Source: Capsaspora owczarzaki ATCC 30864 (Eukaryota > Opisthokonta > Filasterea). From it: a DNA stretch of 64,000 nt. Of this stretch, positions 12,136 to 24,213 are shown in pieces (position 1 is the stretch's first letter; each line of letters starts with the position of its first letter). The stretch lies in assembly GCF_000151315.2 (NCBI RefSeq), contig NW_011887306.1:474072-538071 (forward strand), given 5' to 3'. Made by a program: the position numbers and the translations under genes. A model generated the notes under the pieces. That model did no database searches. It was not told the origin of the DNA and saw nothing but the letters and a program-made list of their open reading frames with translations.

Positions 12136-14192
12136 GTCAACCCACTGCAGCCAGTTCAGGTCCTGGGCGACCAAGCCGTCGAAGAGAAGGGCGAAACCGC
12201 GCGTCTCGTAAGTATCCACCAAACAACAGCCTTTGGTTGCGCATAGCAGCGGTGGGAGATATCAGAGAGATCAAGCCAACGCATGTCATTACCAGCACTT
12301 GGCAAAACCGAAACCAACAACGGTCTGCTCACTGTTGTGCTCTTCTTCTTCTCCTCATCAAACAGTCCTCGTTCGTTGGCGCGATTGCCATCGGCGACCT
12401 CGTCAAGAGCACACTCGGCCCCAAGGGCATGGACAAGATCCTCCAGTCCCTGTCCAGCCGGGACGGCGCCATCCAGGTGACCAACGACGGTGCGACCATT
12501 CTTAGCTCGATTGGTGTCGACAACCCTGCCGCCAAGGTCCTCGTTGACATTTCCAAGGTCCAGGACGCCGAAGTTGGTGATGGTACCACCTCTGTCTGGT
12601 AAGTGCGCTGCCTTCGAGAGGCCGCATTCGTTTGTGTGTATTGGGCTTGTTGCCATTTTTTTTCTTGCTTTTTTTTTTTTTTTTTTTTGCCTGATTCTCA
12701 CCTCTTCGCTCTTTCTCTCCCTCTCTTCCTCTCCATCAGCGTGCTCGCTTGCGAGCTCCTTCGCGAGGGCGAAAAGCTCATCGCCCAGCGAATCCACCCG
12801 CAGACCATCATCTCGGGTTGGCGCAAGGCCGTCGATGTGGCGCGCGCCACCTTGACTGAGGCTGCCCACGACCACGGCTCAGACCCGGCAAAGTTCCGCG
12901 AGGACCTTGTCAACATTGCCCGCACCACGCTCAGCTCAAAGATTCTGCACCACAACAAGGAGTTCTTCTCCAACCTGGCCGTCGACGCCGTGCTCCGCCT
13001 GAAGGGCAGCACCGACCTCGAGCACATCCAGATCATCAAGAAGCTCGGCGGCAACCTGAAGGATTCCTACCTCGACGAGGGCTTCATCCTGGACAAGAAG
13101 ATTGGCGTCAACCAGCCCAAGCGCATTGAGAACGCCACCATTCTTCTCGGCAACACCGCCATGGACACTGACAAGATCAAGGTGTTTGGCTCGCGCGTCC
13201 GAGTGGACTCGACTGCCAAGGTTGCCGAGATTGAGTCTGCAGAGAAGGAGAAGATGAAGGCCAAGGTCGACCGCATCCTCTCGCACAACATCAACTGCTT
13301 TATCAACCGCCAGCTCATCTACAACTACCCCGAGCAGCTGTTTGCCGAGAAGGGCGTCATGGCCATCGAGCACGCCGATTTCGACAACATTGAGCGTCTC
13401 GCTCTTGTCACTGGCGGCGAGATTTCGTCCACCTTCGACCACCCCGAGCTCGTCAAGCTTGGCAAGTGCAAGCTGATTGAGGAGATTATGATTGGCGAGG
13501 ACCGTCTGATCCGCTTCTCTGGCGTCGCTCGCGGCGAGGCCTGCACTGTCGTGCTCCGCGGTGCCACCCAACAAATCCTCGACGAGGCCGAGCGCTCGCT
13601 CCACGACGCCCTCTGCGTCCTCACCCAAACGGTCAAGGAGACCCGCGTCGTCTACGGTGGCGGCTGCTCTGAGATGATCATGTCCACCGCTGTCGACGCC
13701 CTCGCCCTCAAGACCCCCGGCAAGGAGTCGATCGCCATCGAGGCCTTTGCCCGCGCTCTCCGACAAATCCCCACCATCATTGCTGACAACGGCGGTTTTG
13801 ACAGCTCTGAGCTTGTCTCGCACCTCCGTGCTGCCCACTCTGAGGGCAAGCACACTATTGGCTTGGGTAAGTACATTTTTTTGTTTGTTTTTGTGTTTGC
13901 TTTTTTGAAGGATGCTGGCAACTCACGTTTGACGCTTTTTGATTTGCGGAAAACAGACATGGAGAAGGGTATTCTTGGCGATATGGTCGAGCTTGGCATT
14001 ACAGAGTCATTCAAGGTGAAGCGTCAGGTGCTCGTGTCAGCGTCCGAGGCTGCCGAGATGATTCTGCGTGTCGACGACATCATCAAGGCCTCCCCACGGT
14101 GAGTGCACGGAAGAATTTGACTCTTGGCGTTCACGTTGTTTGCTCTTGACTGACTTGTCTGTTCTTTGCACAGGCGACGCACCGATCATTAA
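12136..14192 (+). CDS. CCT2: T-complex protein 1 subunit beta (CCT2), first exon unresolved
   Basis: Subunit of the cytosolic TRiC/CCT chaperonin that folds actin, tubulin and WD proteins. Exons 12136-12207, 12366-12598, 12740-13866, 13957-14098 and 14174-14192 join in phase to 530 residues; the beta subunit is about 535. Group II chaperonin motifs are intact: [29 protein letters not shown] and the ATPase-region GGGCSEM. The beta-specific TLDxxHGSD-like stretch ([13 protein letters not shown]) and the tail KASPRRRTDH resemble animal CCT2. The 5' end is not settled. Exon 12136 begins after a clear acceptor with VNPLQPVQ, so a tiny upstream exon must supply the Met. Two phase-0 candidates are an ATG followed directly by gtaaaa at 11363-11365 and ATGCTGCGC followed by gtattg at about 11879. 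Confidence 0.93.
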
Positions 14193-14487
14193 GTTGGTCA
14201 CAAATCATACAAACTCCGAGCGCGATTTCGTTTTGGATGGAATCGCGGCATTGTACTTTTTGGTTTCCTGCTATCTCTCTCTTGTGGGAAACGTTCACCT
14301 CAGCCGTGTCAAATGTCTGTGTTTGCTTTTTGTGTTTTGCTGAAAACAAAAACGAAGAAAAAGTTCGAAACGCCAAACCTCCCCCTTCCAAATCCACCGC
14401 AACTGTGTGTTGTTACTGTAACATGCATTTAGTTCAAGTTCTCAGTCTCTTTTATTGTTATTATTTTTCACTGTTTCGTCTCTGCTC

Positions 14488-17400
14488 ATGGCGCAACGCA
14501 CACAGCCTGCTTGGGAGAAGCCCAGCAACCCGAACGCCGTCCGCACCGGTCTTCGCCTGCACAACTCGCTCACCCGTGAAGTGGTGCGTCTCTCAGTCAC
14601 ATCCGTCCAATTCGTGTCCCCTCTCCCTCTGCCCCTGCCTCTCGCTCTCTGTCTGTTCGGGGCCAAACGGTGGACCAATACGCGCGCGTTTTTATTTGCT
14701 GCGATCTCGACGCCGCTGCATTTAAGCTGGTGTTCCTGCCACCGTCCCCCCACACATATCAACTCTCGACTCACAAGTACCTCTTCTCCCCCTTCAAAGC
14801 AACACCACAGTCGACGGATCCCGCTCGAGGGGAGGCAGGCAGGCAAGGGGGGCAGAACCACCAGAGAGACTTGCGTTCGAGATGCGGTTTATTTGACTGT
14901 AGCGTGCTTCCACGAGGGATGACGGCCATGGGTTCATCCCAACGTCGTCGACAACAATACAACAGATGATGACATCCTCGTTTGATACTCACTCGCTGAG
15001 AGTGGAGGAGCAGAGGGTTCAAACGCAATGCAAATGGATTGGTGCGCTGATGCAACCAATGCTAACACTCACCTCACAACCCAACAGCCTATCCTCACTC
15101 AAATCTCTCAACCTCCAGCGTCAGCTAAAAGCAACGAACTCACATTGAAAAAACAAACACTAACTCTTTGATTTTTTGTTGACAGGACGAATTCATTCCC
15201 GCGAATGGAAACACGGTCAACGCGTACATTTGCGGACCCACTGTGTACGACGCGTCGCATATGGGACACGCGAGCACGTACATCCAGTTTGATGTGATTC
15301 GCCGCGTGCTGGCGGACTACTTTCACTACGACATGCGATGGGTCATGAACATCACCGACGTCGACGACAAGATCATTCTCAAGGCACGCCGCAACCACCT
15401 GTTTGAAGAGTACGTCGCCAAGGCCCTTGCTGTCGACCAAGTTCGCAAGGACATTGCTGCCGCTCTCGAGTTTTTCGCTGCCAAGACCAACGCACTGGCC
15501 GCGGACGATGGCAAGCGGGATTTCCGCACCAAGCTGGCCGACAAGGTCACCGCGCTGCTTGCGAACGCTGCTGCCCCGGCGTCCGAGCTGTGCGACGCGG
15601 CCCGCGACGCGCTGGCCGAGTGGCTCGACAGCCAGTTTGGCGCCTCGGTGACGGATCCGGCCATTTTCGCCAAAACGGCTCGCTACTGGGAGGAGCAGTT
15701 CAACATTGACATGAAGGCGCTCCACATTCTTGAGCCAGACCGTCTGACCCGTGTCAGCGACTACATTGACGAGATTATCGAGTTTGTGGAAAAGGTGATT
15801 GGCAACGGCTACGCGTATGCGTCGAACGGCTCCGTGTACTTTTCGACGACTTCCTTTGACCAGAACAAGGGTCACCACTACGCCAAGCTCGTGCCAGAGG
15901 CCGTCGGCAATGCCGCCTCCCTGGCCGAAGGCGAGGGCGAGCTTTCCGCGACGGATGCGGGCTCGGACAAGAAGCATCCCAACGATTTCGCCCTTTGGAA
16001 AAAGTCCAAGGCTGGCGAACCCGCGTGGGACTCGCCATGGGGCAAGGGCCGTCCCGGCTGGCACATTGAGTGCTCTGCCATGGCTGGGTGAGTGCTGGTT
16101 TGCTTGTTTGGCTTGGAATTTGTCGTTTTCTTTGGTGTTTTTTTATTTTTATTTTTTTTTTGTTTTTCCTTCTCCGTTGTGCGTCGTCGTCTGACTGGCC
16201 ACTCACCAATGCGACCACCTTGCTCCCATCACAATCACAGCAAGGTCATTGGCTCGACGCTGGACATTCACGGTGGCGGCATTGATCTCAAGTTCCCCCA
16301 CCACGACAACGAGATTGCTCAGTCGGAAGCCTTCTTTGATAACAAGCAGTGGATTAACTACTTTATGCACACTGGCCATCTCGCGATCGAAGGCCGCAAA
16401 ATGTCCAAGTCTCTCAAGAACTTTATCACCATTCGTGTACGTATCAGAGTGTGTGGTCTTAGAGGTGGCACATGAAAGCTCAGCTTTTCCAACAAATCTT
16501 TGCCTCACGACTTTTGTTTGCCAACTTTTACAGGAGGCGCTCGAGGCGTACACTGCCCGTCAAATTCGCATCATGTTCTTGCTCCACGCATGGAACAAGG
16601 GCCTTGACTACAGCAAGAGCACGATGACCGAAGCTATCAGCGTTGAAAAGTCCTTCAACGTAAGAGTGTTTTGTTCCCTGTTGGTTGTTTTTTTTCATCG
16701 GGCAATGAGCCGTCTGTCACTGACTCGACCTGGTTTCCTCCCTGTTTTTCTCTCGCAACTCTTTTTGTTTTCTTTGTTTTTAGGAATTCTTCCTCAACAT
16801 CAAAGCCGCGCTCCAGTCGGCACCGGCAAACAAATTCGTTGCTGCTGACGAGGCGCTCGAGGCCAAGCTGCGAGCAACCAAGCAGGCCATCCACGAGGCC
16901 TTCCTCAACTCGATCAACACGCCCGCCGTGTTTGGTCACCTCCAGGATCTCGTTTCGGCCACCAACACCTACCTCAACACCCCCGGCAATGTGCCAAAGT
17001 CCAACATTCTGCGCGGCGTCGGCAACTTTGCCACCTGGATCCTGAGCGTCGTCGGTGTCATTCCCAACGGACGCGCTGGCGAGATTGGCTTCCCGATCGG
17101 CGGCGCAGACGGCGCGAGCGCCGACATCGTTCTGCTCCCCGCAGCCAAGACTATTGCTGCCTTCCGCGATGTCGTGCGCAAAGAGGCGCGTGCATCCAAG
17201 GCAACTGCGCTGCTGCAAGCCTGCGATGCTCTCCGCGACGAGACCCTCCCCCAACTTGGCATTCGTCTGGAAGACGTCGAAGGCGGCGATGCCGTTGTCA
17301 AGATTGTCGATCGCGAGGAAATTATGCGCGAAAAGCAACGCGAAAAGGAGGTAGGTTGGCAACCCGCTCTGGGGCTGAAGAAGCAAAAAAAAAAAAAACC

Positions 17401-17899
17401 AAAAAAAAAAAAGCACAACAGAAAAAAAGAAAAACAAAAGAAATGACCGTGGTTGCTCAAACGTCGATGCCCCCATCCTCATGTTTGACTCTGTTGGACT
17501 TGGTCTGCAGGCACGCGAAGCGGCAGCAGCGGCCAAGGAGGAAGCCAAGCGCAAGGCCGCTGAGGACAAGGCCAAGAAGGACGCCCAAAACAGCATCAAC
17601 CCCGCTGAAATGTTCCTGAGCGCAACCGACAAGTATTCCAAGTTTGACGAGAAGGTGAGGTTTTTGTTGAGCGAGATAGCACGGCGTTTTGGTCGGAAAC
17701 AACCACACGTTCGGCTCACTGACTTGCGCGCAAAACTCAAACGTAGGGTATTCCGACGCACGATGCTGCGGGTGTCGAGGTTGCCAAGAGCGCACGAAAG
17801 AAGCTCGAAAAGGCGTTTGAGCAACAGACCAAGGCGTACGAAACTCATCTCAAGCAAAAAGCCAACGGCGCGTCCACCAGCGGCACCGCCAACGCCTAA
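14488..17899 (+). CDS. CARS1: Cysteinyl-tRNA synthetase, cytosolic
   Basis: Charges tRNA-Cys with cysteine. Seven exons, 14488-14583, 15186-16087, 16241-16436, 16534-16659, 16784-17350, 17511-17654 and 17747-17899, join to 727 residues, typical of the eukaryotic cytosolic enzyme. The class I signature HMGHA is at about residues 57-61 ([14 protein letters not shown]) and KMSKS at about 387. The zinc ligands of the family are visible: the Cys in YICGPT, the Cys in HIECSAMAG, and the His pair in FPHHDNE. The C-terminal part is lysine-rich, with a charged helix ([20 protein letters not shown]) that probably contacts tRNA. There is no N-terminal GST-like extension and no organelle presequence. Intron 1 is 602 nt. 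The stop lies 115 bp from the convergent B4GALT7-like stop. Confidence 0.93.
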
Positions 17900-18014
17900 T
17901 TTTTTGGATCTTGTGGTGTGTCCTGAGAATGTTGCTATTTTACAATCAATCCATGATTCGTTTGACAAGTACGATGATTTTTACACCGAAATCGCATCCA
18001 TTTGTTGTGTTATC

Positions 18015-19699
18015 TTAGTGTGACGGCTTGCGAACCACTTTCAATACCACAGTGTCGTCGGCAAGTGCGATGGCGTCTTTGAGGTGGTAACGCAGGGTCG
18101 ACAATCCATCGGCGGCGTTACTTTCAGCGTCGTACGATCGGCCGTAGGTTTGTTGCATCCTCTCGCTGTAGCCAGACTTGTCGCGTTCCGTGTGATCTTT
18201 CGAGGAAAGGGTGAAAAACCTTCCATGCCCTACCGGTGGCCGATTCATGATGCCAGCACGCTCTATCAGCCCTACGCTTTCGAGACGATGGAAAAAGTCA
18301 TCGTCTCTGACGCAGGAAGCAAGGGAGGAAGGGGAAACGCGTTGGTTAAAAACATCAAAGTCACCTCCACACTCGTTCAACATTGCGCACTTACTCTGCA
18401 CCCCAGCCATCGAATCCATTGGAAAACCCATTGAAAGCCGCAAACTGCGAATATTGCAGGAGATTTACACCGCCAGCGTTGGCAGGATAGTGCGGCACAA
18501 ATCCGTACCGGTCAATTTCACCCGAGAGTTGGAGAGGCAATGGTGGAACGTTCAAGTAGTGCACGCCGTCAAGAGGAAGCGTATCAACATCGTGCAAGGA
18601 TAGCACATCCGCACCGTACTCTGAGTACGCGTACGCCGACCCAATGTTGAGCAGCCAAGCGCGGTTGAAGGGCGTGTTGTCGGCTTGCTCGACAATGACA
18701 AACTTGGCAAACTGGCAGACGGGTGGGTTTGCCTGATCTTGGAGCCCTTGCGACCATTGTTCCAGCCGTCGTGCGTGCTCGGCCAGTAGATGTCGACGCA
18801 TCCATGGCAGGAACACTTTCAAATGCGCTTCGCGGTTTCGATAGGGCACAACAATGGCCAGCGTCGAGGTCGAGTTGGAGCAAAGCTGAACCGGTGTTTC
18901 AAGGCTGGTGCGGTACGTTTCTGTCACCTGAGTGCGTGTCAATGAAGGGCAGGGAGACAGTCGGCGTGAGAAACCAACACAGACAGGAGCGAAACGAAAC
19001 AAACTACTTTTGCCATCATCTCCGATTCTCTGCACCCTTCCCGCGGTTTCAAAGTAAAGAGGAAATTGCACATGCACACAAGGGAGATGTGCCAAGAGTC
19101 TTGGCACTTTTGCACCACTGGCGATCGCGACAAGTACTGGTCGAAACACCTTCCAAGAGTGCGCGTGAGCGAAATGGTTCAAAAGGTCCAGTTGTTGAGA
19201 TTCGAAAGCCTCGGTTGCTCAACCAAGTCCTGTACCACCATTGTCGTTGCATGCGATATCAGCGAGCGGCGTGACGTCGAAGGCGGGTGGTGGTGGTGGT
19301 GGTGGCGAGCTGAAGCAATGAATAGAGCATGGCTTTTGTTCGTTCGCTGGGTTCTCCAGCCTCCCACTCGTCATCGGAGCACAGCACACGCACACCGCAC
19401 ATACCTCGTAAGCCAACTGCTGAATGAAATCCATGAGCCCTTGAGCGTGCGACTGGCTGCGCACCAGGAGTTTGTTGGTCTTCTCGGCCTGCCAAAATGT
19501 CAATGTCGATGAGTTTGACAGGTTTGCTGCAGCTGATCAGCCACGACAGCGCAGCACAGCGCAGCGCCGCCAGAACACCAAAGCGCCTCACCGCTTGGAA
19601 CGAAGACACCATGTACCCAACCACCACCAGCACCATGCACACGGCAAGCAGCACGGTGCGATGAGCCGATAACCGCGACAGGAGTTTGACAGCCATCAT
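18015..19699 (-). CDS. Beta-1,4-galactosyltransferase 7-like enzyme, copy A
   Basis: Probable Golgi GT7-family galactosyltransferase, the family of the xylosylprotein galactosyltransferase that builds the glycosaminoglycan linker. Four exons, 19699-19592, 19488-19405, 18927-18395 and 18306-18015, join to 338 residues. It is a type II protein: a short cytosolic tail, one TM segment at about residues 13-34, and a charged stem in exon 2. The catalytic domain carries LAIVVPYRNR (about 87-96), the metal-binding DVDTLP (about 177-182), and the family's GGV...FNGFSN followed by GWGAEDDD (about 238-245, acid box intact). The C terminus has DGLSTLRYHL, matching the B4GALT7 pattern GGLNTVKYHV. Copy B lies head to head 480 bp away. 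Confidence 0.85.
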
Positions 19700-20179
19700 C
19701 GAGCGTGTTCGCGCTGCCACGACAACAAAAAAGGACGATTGTGCCCCCGGATCCCTTCCAGTTACAAGTACAAGTACAGTATACTGAATACATTCATCCT
19801 CCAACAAATGCGCGAGGGCTGGGAAGTTCAGCTTCGATCCTGCAACGGTTTCAGTTTTCGATTCGAGTCTCTTTAGATCTATGTCGGATCTGATCAGGAA
19901 GCTTTTTTTTTTTTCGTTTGTTGCAATACATTCATGCACCTGTCGACGTTTACCCTGTTACACGCTGTTCTGTGAATGAGCCGTCATTCAATATGTGGGA
20001 AATGAGTCGTCCCAAATGGCAGATTCGTCCATTTTCAGTATCCACATTCGATTCTTTGAAATCTGTTGCTGAATCGAAATTGTCTCAGAATCCACTATGC
20101 GTGTGCGAGTGCGCGTGCATTTCGACCCAGTCTGATTTTTCTTTTCATTCTGTTTTTGTTTTTCCCCCTGCTCTCAGAA
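19700..20179. promoter_or_regulatory. Divergent promoter between the two B4GALT7-like genes
   Basis: A 480-bp region between paralogous head-to-head genes. It holds a poly-T run near 19905-19915 and no further gene. Shared regulation of the pair is possible but inferred. Confidence 0.45.
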
Positions 20180-21766
20180 ATGTACAAGCCGCGCGTTCTG
20201 CTGGCTGCTGCAGCGCTCATCCTCCTGCTGGTCTTGATCGTCAGCCATGCCAGTGTAAGTGTGATTGAGAGCAGCTCTTCCTTGTCACAACTTCACCCCC
20301 CCCCGCCTCCCCAACTACCCAACTCTGGATGAGTCGCATGGATGATGGTTCAGCTAGCTCCTTTGGGACCAAACAGCACCCTCCAGCGTGCGAACTCTGT
20401 TTTGTGCTGCCGCCATCGCTCACTTGCCTTGCTTGGTTGTTGCTTTGATGCATGGTTGCTTTGTTACTTGATGGCGAGCAACAGTCGGATGCGCACATTC
20501 GCGAGCAGCTGCGGGTCAAGCAGCAGCACGCTGACGAGCTCTCGGATTACGTCCAGCAGCTCGCTGTTGAGGTAAAAGCTCAATCTCGTCACTCCCAAGG
20601 GCCACGATGGCAATGACAGCTTACTGCTTTGATGATTGAGGGGGTTTGGGTGGAGGTGGCTTGGCTGGGGCAGGGCCGGGAAAAGACCATCATCGCTTCG
20701 ACCTCGCTGCAAAGACCACCAGCGGCTTTGTTTTGATTCACCTTGATCGTTTTACGTCGTTCCTCGCTCTTCGCTCTTGGTAGGCGACGTCCTTTACAGA
20801 TGAGAGCCTGCCAACGCCGGCGCAATTGTGCACCAACAATACACTCACGCTGGCGATCGTGGTGCCCTTCCGAAGGCGAGACGAGCACTTGCAAGTCTTC
20901 CTGCCTTGGATGCGACGACACTTGCTGACCGAGCACGCCGTTCGGACGCAAGAGTGGTCGAAAGGAAAGGCAGATCCCCTGAAGAAGCCCATTTGTCGCT
21001 TTGCAAAGTTTGTGGTTGTCGAGCAAGCAGACAATTTACCGTTCAACCGAAACTGGCTGCTCAACATCGGAGCGCGTTACGCACATGAAACGTACGCCGC
21101 CGATGTCGTGGCATTGCACGATGTGGACACGCTGCCAATGGATGGCGTGAGCTATCTGACCGTCCCACCACTGCCACTTCAACTCAGTGCGGAACTCGAT
21201 CGAATCGGATTTATTCCGGCTTCGCCGCATCACACTGGCGGCGTCAATCTCTTGCAGTATGCTCAATTGGTCTCCGTCAATGGCTTTTCCAACGAGTTGG
21301 ATGACTCGGCAGAAGGGTACGACGGCTGGAAGCCTTTTAATTTTTGGAGTGTTGGTTTCACTTTTTTGTGTTGCGCTGTGTGCGTCGTTTTCTCATGCGT
21401 TGTGCGGTTGCTGCTGATTGCTTTCTCTTCTTGGTGGCGTGCACCTTTCGCTGCCGCTTCCACAGAAAGAACTTTTTCAAACGATTGCAGAGTGTCGGAT
21501 GGCTTCACAACGCGAAGGTCATGAACCGCCCTCCAGTTGGCGAAGGGCGGTTTTTCACGCTGTCATCTCGATTCCACAACACCCATTCAAAGACAATCTA
21601 TGACGATTCCGGTCTCGTTAAGTCCATCAAGGGCTGGTTTTCAAACCCCTTGGAGGACGTTGTTGGACCGATGCAAGCCGACGGGCTCTCCAATGCTCGC
21701 TCCAACCTCAAAGAGCTCGTCGAGGTCTCTGAGGACACTGTCCTGCTTCGCGTTGTTCCACAATAA
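20180..21766 (+). CDS. Beta-1,4-galactosyltransferase 7-like, copy B, acid box lost
   Basis: Paralogue of copy A with the same exon plan: TM exon (20180-20254, a strongly hydrophobic type II anchor), stem exon (20485-20571), main catalytic exon (20784 to about 21379) and C-terminal exon (21466-21766), about 350 residues. It keeps LAIVVPFRRR, DVDTLP, the GGVNLLQY region and NRPPVGEGRFFTL. After NGFSN it carries an insertion (ELDDSAE) before GYDGW. The acidic GW-x-x-EDDD box is then missing: the next recognisable residues are KNFFKRL where copy A has DDDFFHRL. The donor of intron 3 is ambiguous (gtgcgt at 21380, or an earlier gtacga that would drop GYDGW), but neither choice restores the acid box. 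Loss of the catalytic acid suggests an inactive or altered enzyme. Confidence 0.75.
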
Positions 21767-22031
21767 GTTGACCGTTCGTGAGATTATTAGACCAAAAAAT
21801 ACATTCTTGAGTTTTTGCCGGCCAGCGAAGAAAATGCACCAAACACGGACGAGATTGACCTGTTGAGCAGCATAACGGACCATGATGATATTGATGCTTC
21901 AAGGGCAGTGTTGCATGGTGCTCCTTTTTCTCGCTCAAGTGCCTACATTCTGAGAGAGTCGTCTGAGTTTTTTTTTTTGTCTCAGTCTCTTTTTTTTTTT
22001 TTTTTTTTTTTTTATCCTTTCGTTTTTTCCT

Positions 22032-24069
22032 ATGGTTTTCCATTGCCGCGCTGCAGCTGCCGCTGCCTCGCTCGGCCTCGCCGTGCTCCTCGTTGCGTGC
22101 CTCGCGCCTGACGCAGCCACTGCTCTCGGCCGCACGCCTGCCTCGCTCATCCAACGCCGATCCGCTTCCGCGCTGGGCAACGACAGCCAGTCCGTCTTCA
22201 ACCAGCTGATCGATCACTTCAATCCGCAGCACCGCGAGACGTTCAAGCAGCGGTGCGTTCGTCCAACCATCCCCTCATTCCTTTAAAAAAGCGTTAGAAA
22301 ACGAGTCGAACTCGAATTCCATCTCAAACGAGCAGCCGGGGTTTGATATGTGTGTGTTTGGGTGAGCTCGTCAGGTTTGGAGTCCGCACCGTGACCTCGC
22401 CTCGGCCGTGTGATCGCTCATCGTCCTCGTCGCTGGGGTGCATTCCACGAGTCAACAATGGAAATGGTGCCTTTTGCATGTTCATGGCATCGCACCATGT
22501 GTGGCTGGTTATTCTGCCAAAATAAGGCTTGTTGTTTCTACAGTTCTGAGCATCTTATTCTTGACATGTCGAGATCGACCCCCAAGTGAAAAAAAAAAAA
22601 AAAACAATTGTCACTCACATCATGCCCTTTATTACACGGAATATCACCTTTCCCCCCTTTGCTTCCGACTTTGAACAGCTACTTTGAAAACACGGACAAC
22701 TTTGATCCCGTCAACGGACCCATTTTCCTGTACATTTGCGGCGAGGCCACCTGCGGAGGCATTCCCAACGACTACATTCGCGTCTTGTCCAAGCAGTTCA
22801 ATGCCGCTATTGTGACGCTGGAGCACCGTTACTATGGCGAGTCGTCGCCGTTCGCGCAGCTCACCACGCCGAATCTGCAGTACTTGACCTCGCGTCAGGC
22901 CATCAACGATCTGGCTGCCTTCCGTGACTTTTACCAGCACAATGTGGTGGACGTCCGCTACGCTCAGCAGCGCGCTGGACGCGGCGACAATCTCTGGTTT
23001 ACCTACGGCGTGTCGTACTCTGGCGCGCTCTCTGCCTGGTTCCGCCTCAAGTTCCCGCACCTCACTGCTGGCAGCCTGGCCAGCTCGGGCGTCGTCGACG
23101 TCGTCCTGTCCTTCCCCGAGTTTGATGAGCAGGTGACTCGCTCGGTGGGCTCCGATTGCGCGAATGCCCTGCACGCGGCCATGTCGGGCGTCGAAGCCCT
23201 GCTTGCTGCCAATCCCGTCGCGACCAAGGTCTTGTTCAAGGCGACGTCGCTTTCCAGCAACCTCGACTTTTTGTCCATGCTTGCCGATTCGACCGCCCTG
23301 TCCGTCCAGTACGGCCACAAGGATTCCATGTGCCCGCCGCTTGTCCAGGCGTTCCAAGCTGGCCAGAACATGACCCTGGCGTTTGCGCAGTACGTGACCA
23401 CCTCGTTCTACACCATCTTTGAGGTGGATCCCTTCTCATACAGCCAAGAGTACCTCAAGCAAGTGCAAGCGGGTCCCGATTCTGGCGCGCGTCAGTGGAC
23501 GTACCAGACGTGCGCCGAAATGGGCTACTTCCAGGTCGCCCCCGCCGGCTTTAGCATTCGTTCGCGCCAGCTGACCATCGACTACTATCAGTCCTTGTGC
23601 CAGAACGTGTTTGGCGTCTGGCCCCCGGTCATCAACGCCACCAACGAATATTATGGCGCGCGCAACATTGCCTCGACGCAAACCTTCTTCACCAACGGCG
23701 CCCAAGATCCTTGGCAAAACGTGACACTCCAGGTTTCCAACAACCCCTTGCGACCCACTGCAACTGCTGTCTGCGACAACTGCGGCCACGGCGTGGACAT
23801 GCGCGGGTGCCCTCAGGTAAGAAATGATGGATGTCATGATTTGTTTTTCGTGTTGCTGTTGTTGTTGCTGTTGTTGTTTGCTGGAAGATAGTTGCTGGAG
23901 TCCTCACGAGCTATGCGTTTGTCTGTTTTTGATGTGATTGTCGAACGAACAGTCTCCGGCTCAAACCAATGGCGACACGTCTCTGTGCAAGCCCGACGGC
24001 TCCAATGTCAAAGCGATTCAGGCCAGCATTGTTCAATATCTGCAGGCCTGGCTCAAGCCCCAGTTGTGA
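22032..24069 (+). CDS. Serine carboxypeptidase S28 family (PRCP/TSSP-like)
   Basis: Secreted or lysosomal prolyl-type serine peptidase. Three exons, 22032-22252, 22679-23816 and 23953-24069, join to 491 residues, normal for the family. A hydrophobic signal sequence (AAAAAASLGLAVLLVACLA) starts near residue 7. The S28 N-terminal motif FNQLIDHFNP is followed by GPIFLYICGEATCGG and the HRYYGES stretch. The nucleophile lies in GVSYSGAL. The charge-relay Asp is likely in NGAQDPWQ and the His in CGHGVDM, near the C terminus. This layout resembles thymus-specific serine protease as much as PRCP; substrate cannot be told from sequence. Several N-x-T/S sites (QNMTLA, INATN, QNVTL) fit a secretory route. 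Intron 1 is 426 nt with a poly-A run. Confidence 0.9.
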
Positions 24070-24107
24070 ATCTTGAGGTAGCCTATTCTTTGGTGTGATC
24101 ATTGCTC

Positions 24108-24113
24108 AATAAA
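24108..24113 (+). promoter_or_regulatory. Polyadenylation signal AATAAA
   Basis: A canonical AATAAA begins 39 nt after the S28 peptidase stop codon and about 100 nt before the next start codon, as expected for that gene's 3' end. Confidence 0.6.
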
Positions 24114-24213
24114 AGCACATTGGTTTTTGACGTTGCATCTTTTCTATACATGGTATTCTTCGACCCGTGCCAAAGTCAGTCACTCTTGTGCGTGTTGTCG
24201 AATCGCCCAACAG

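Noticed and set aside
12936-13853. 305-residue minus-strand frame opposite CCT2
   Set aside because: A shadow of the codon usage of the long CCT2 exon. Its sequence is a Leu/Val/Glu-rich mirror of the chaperonin with no recognisable domain.
16655-17968. 437-residue open frame on the minus strand
   Set aside because: It lies antisense to three exons of cysteinyl-tRNA synthetase and crosses its introns; the encoded protein has no family pattern, and the plus-strand gene explains the openness.
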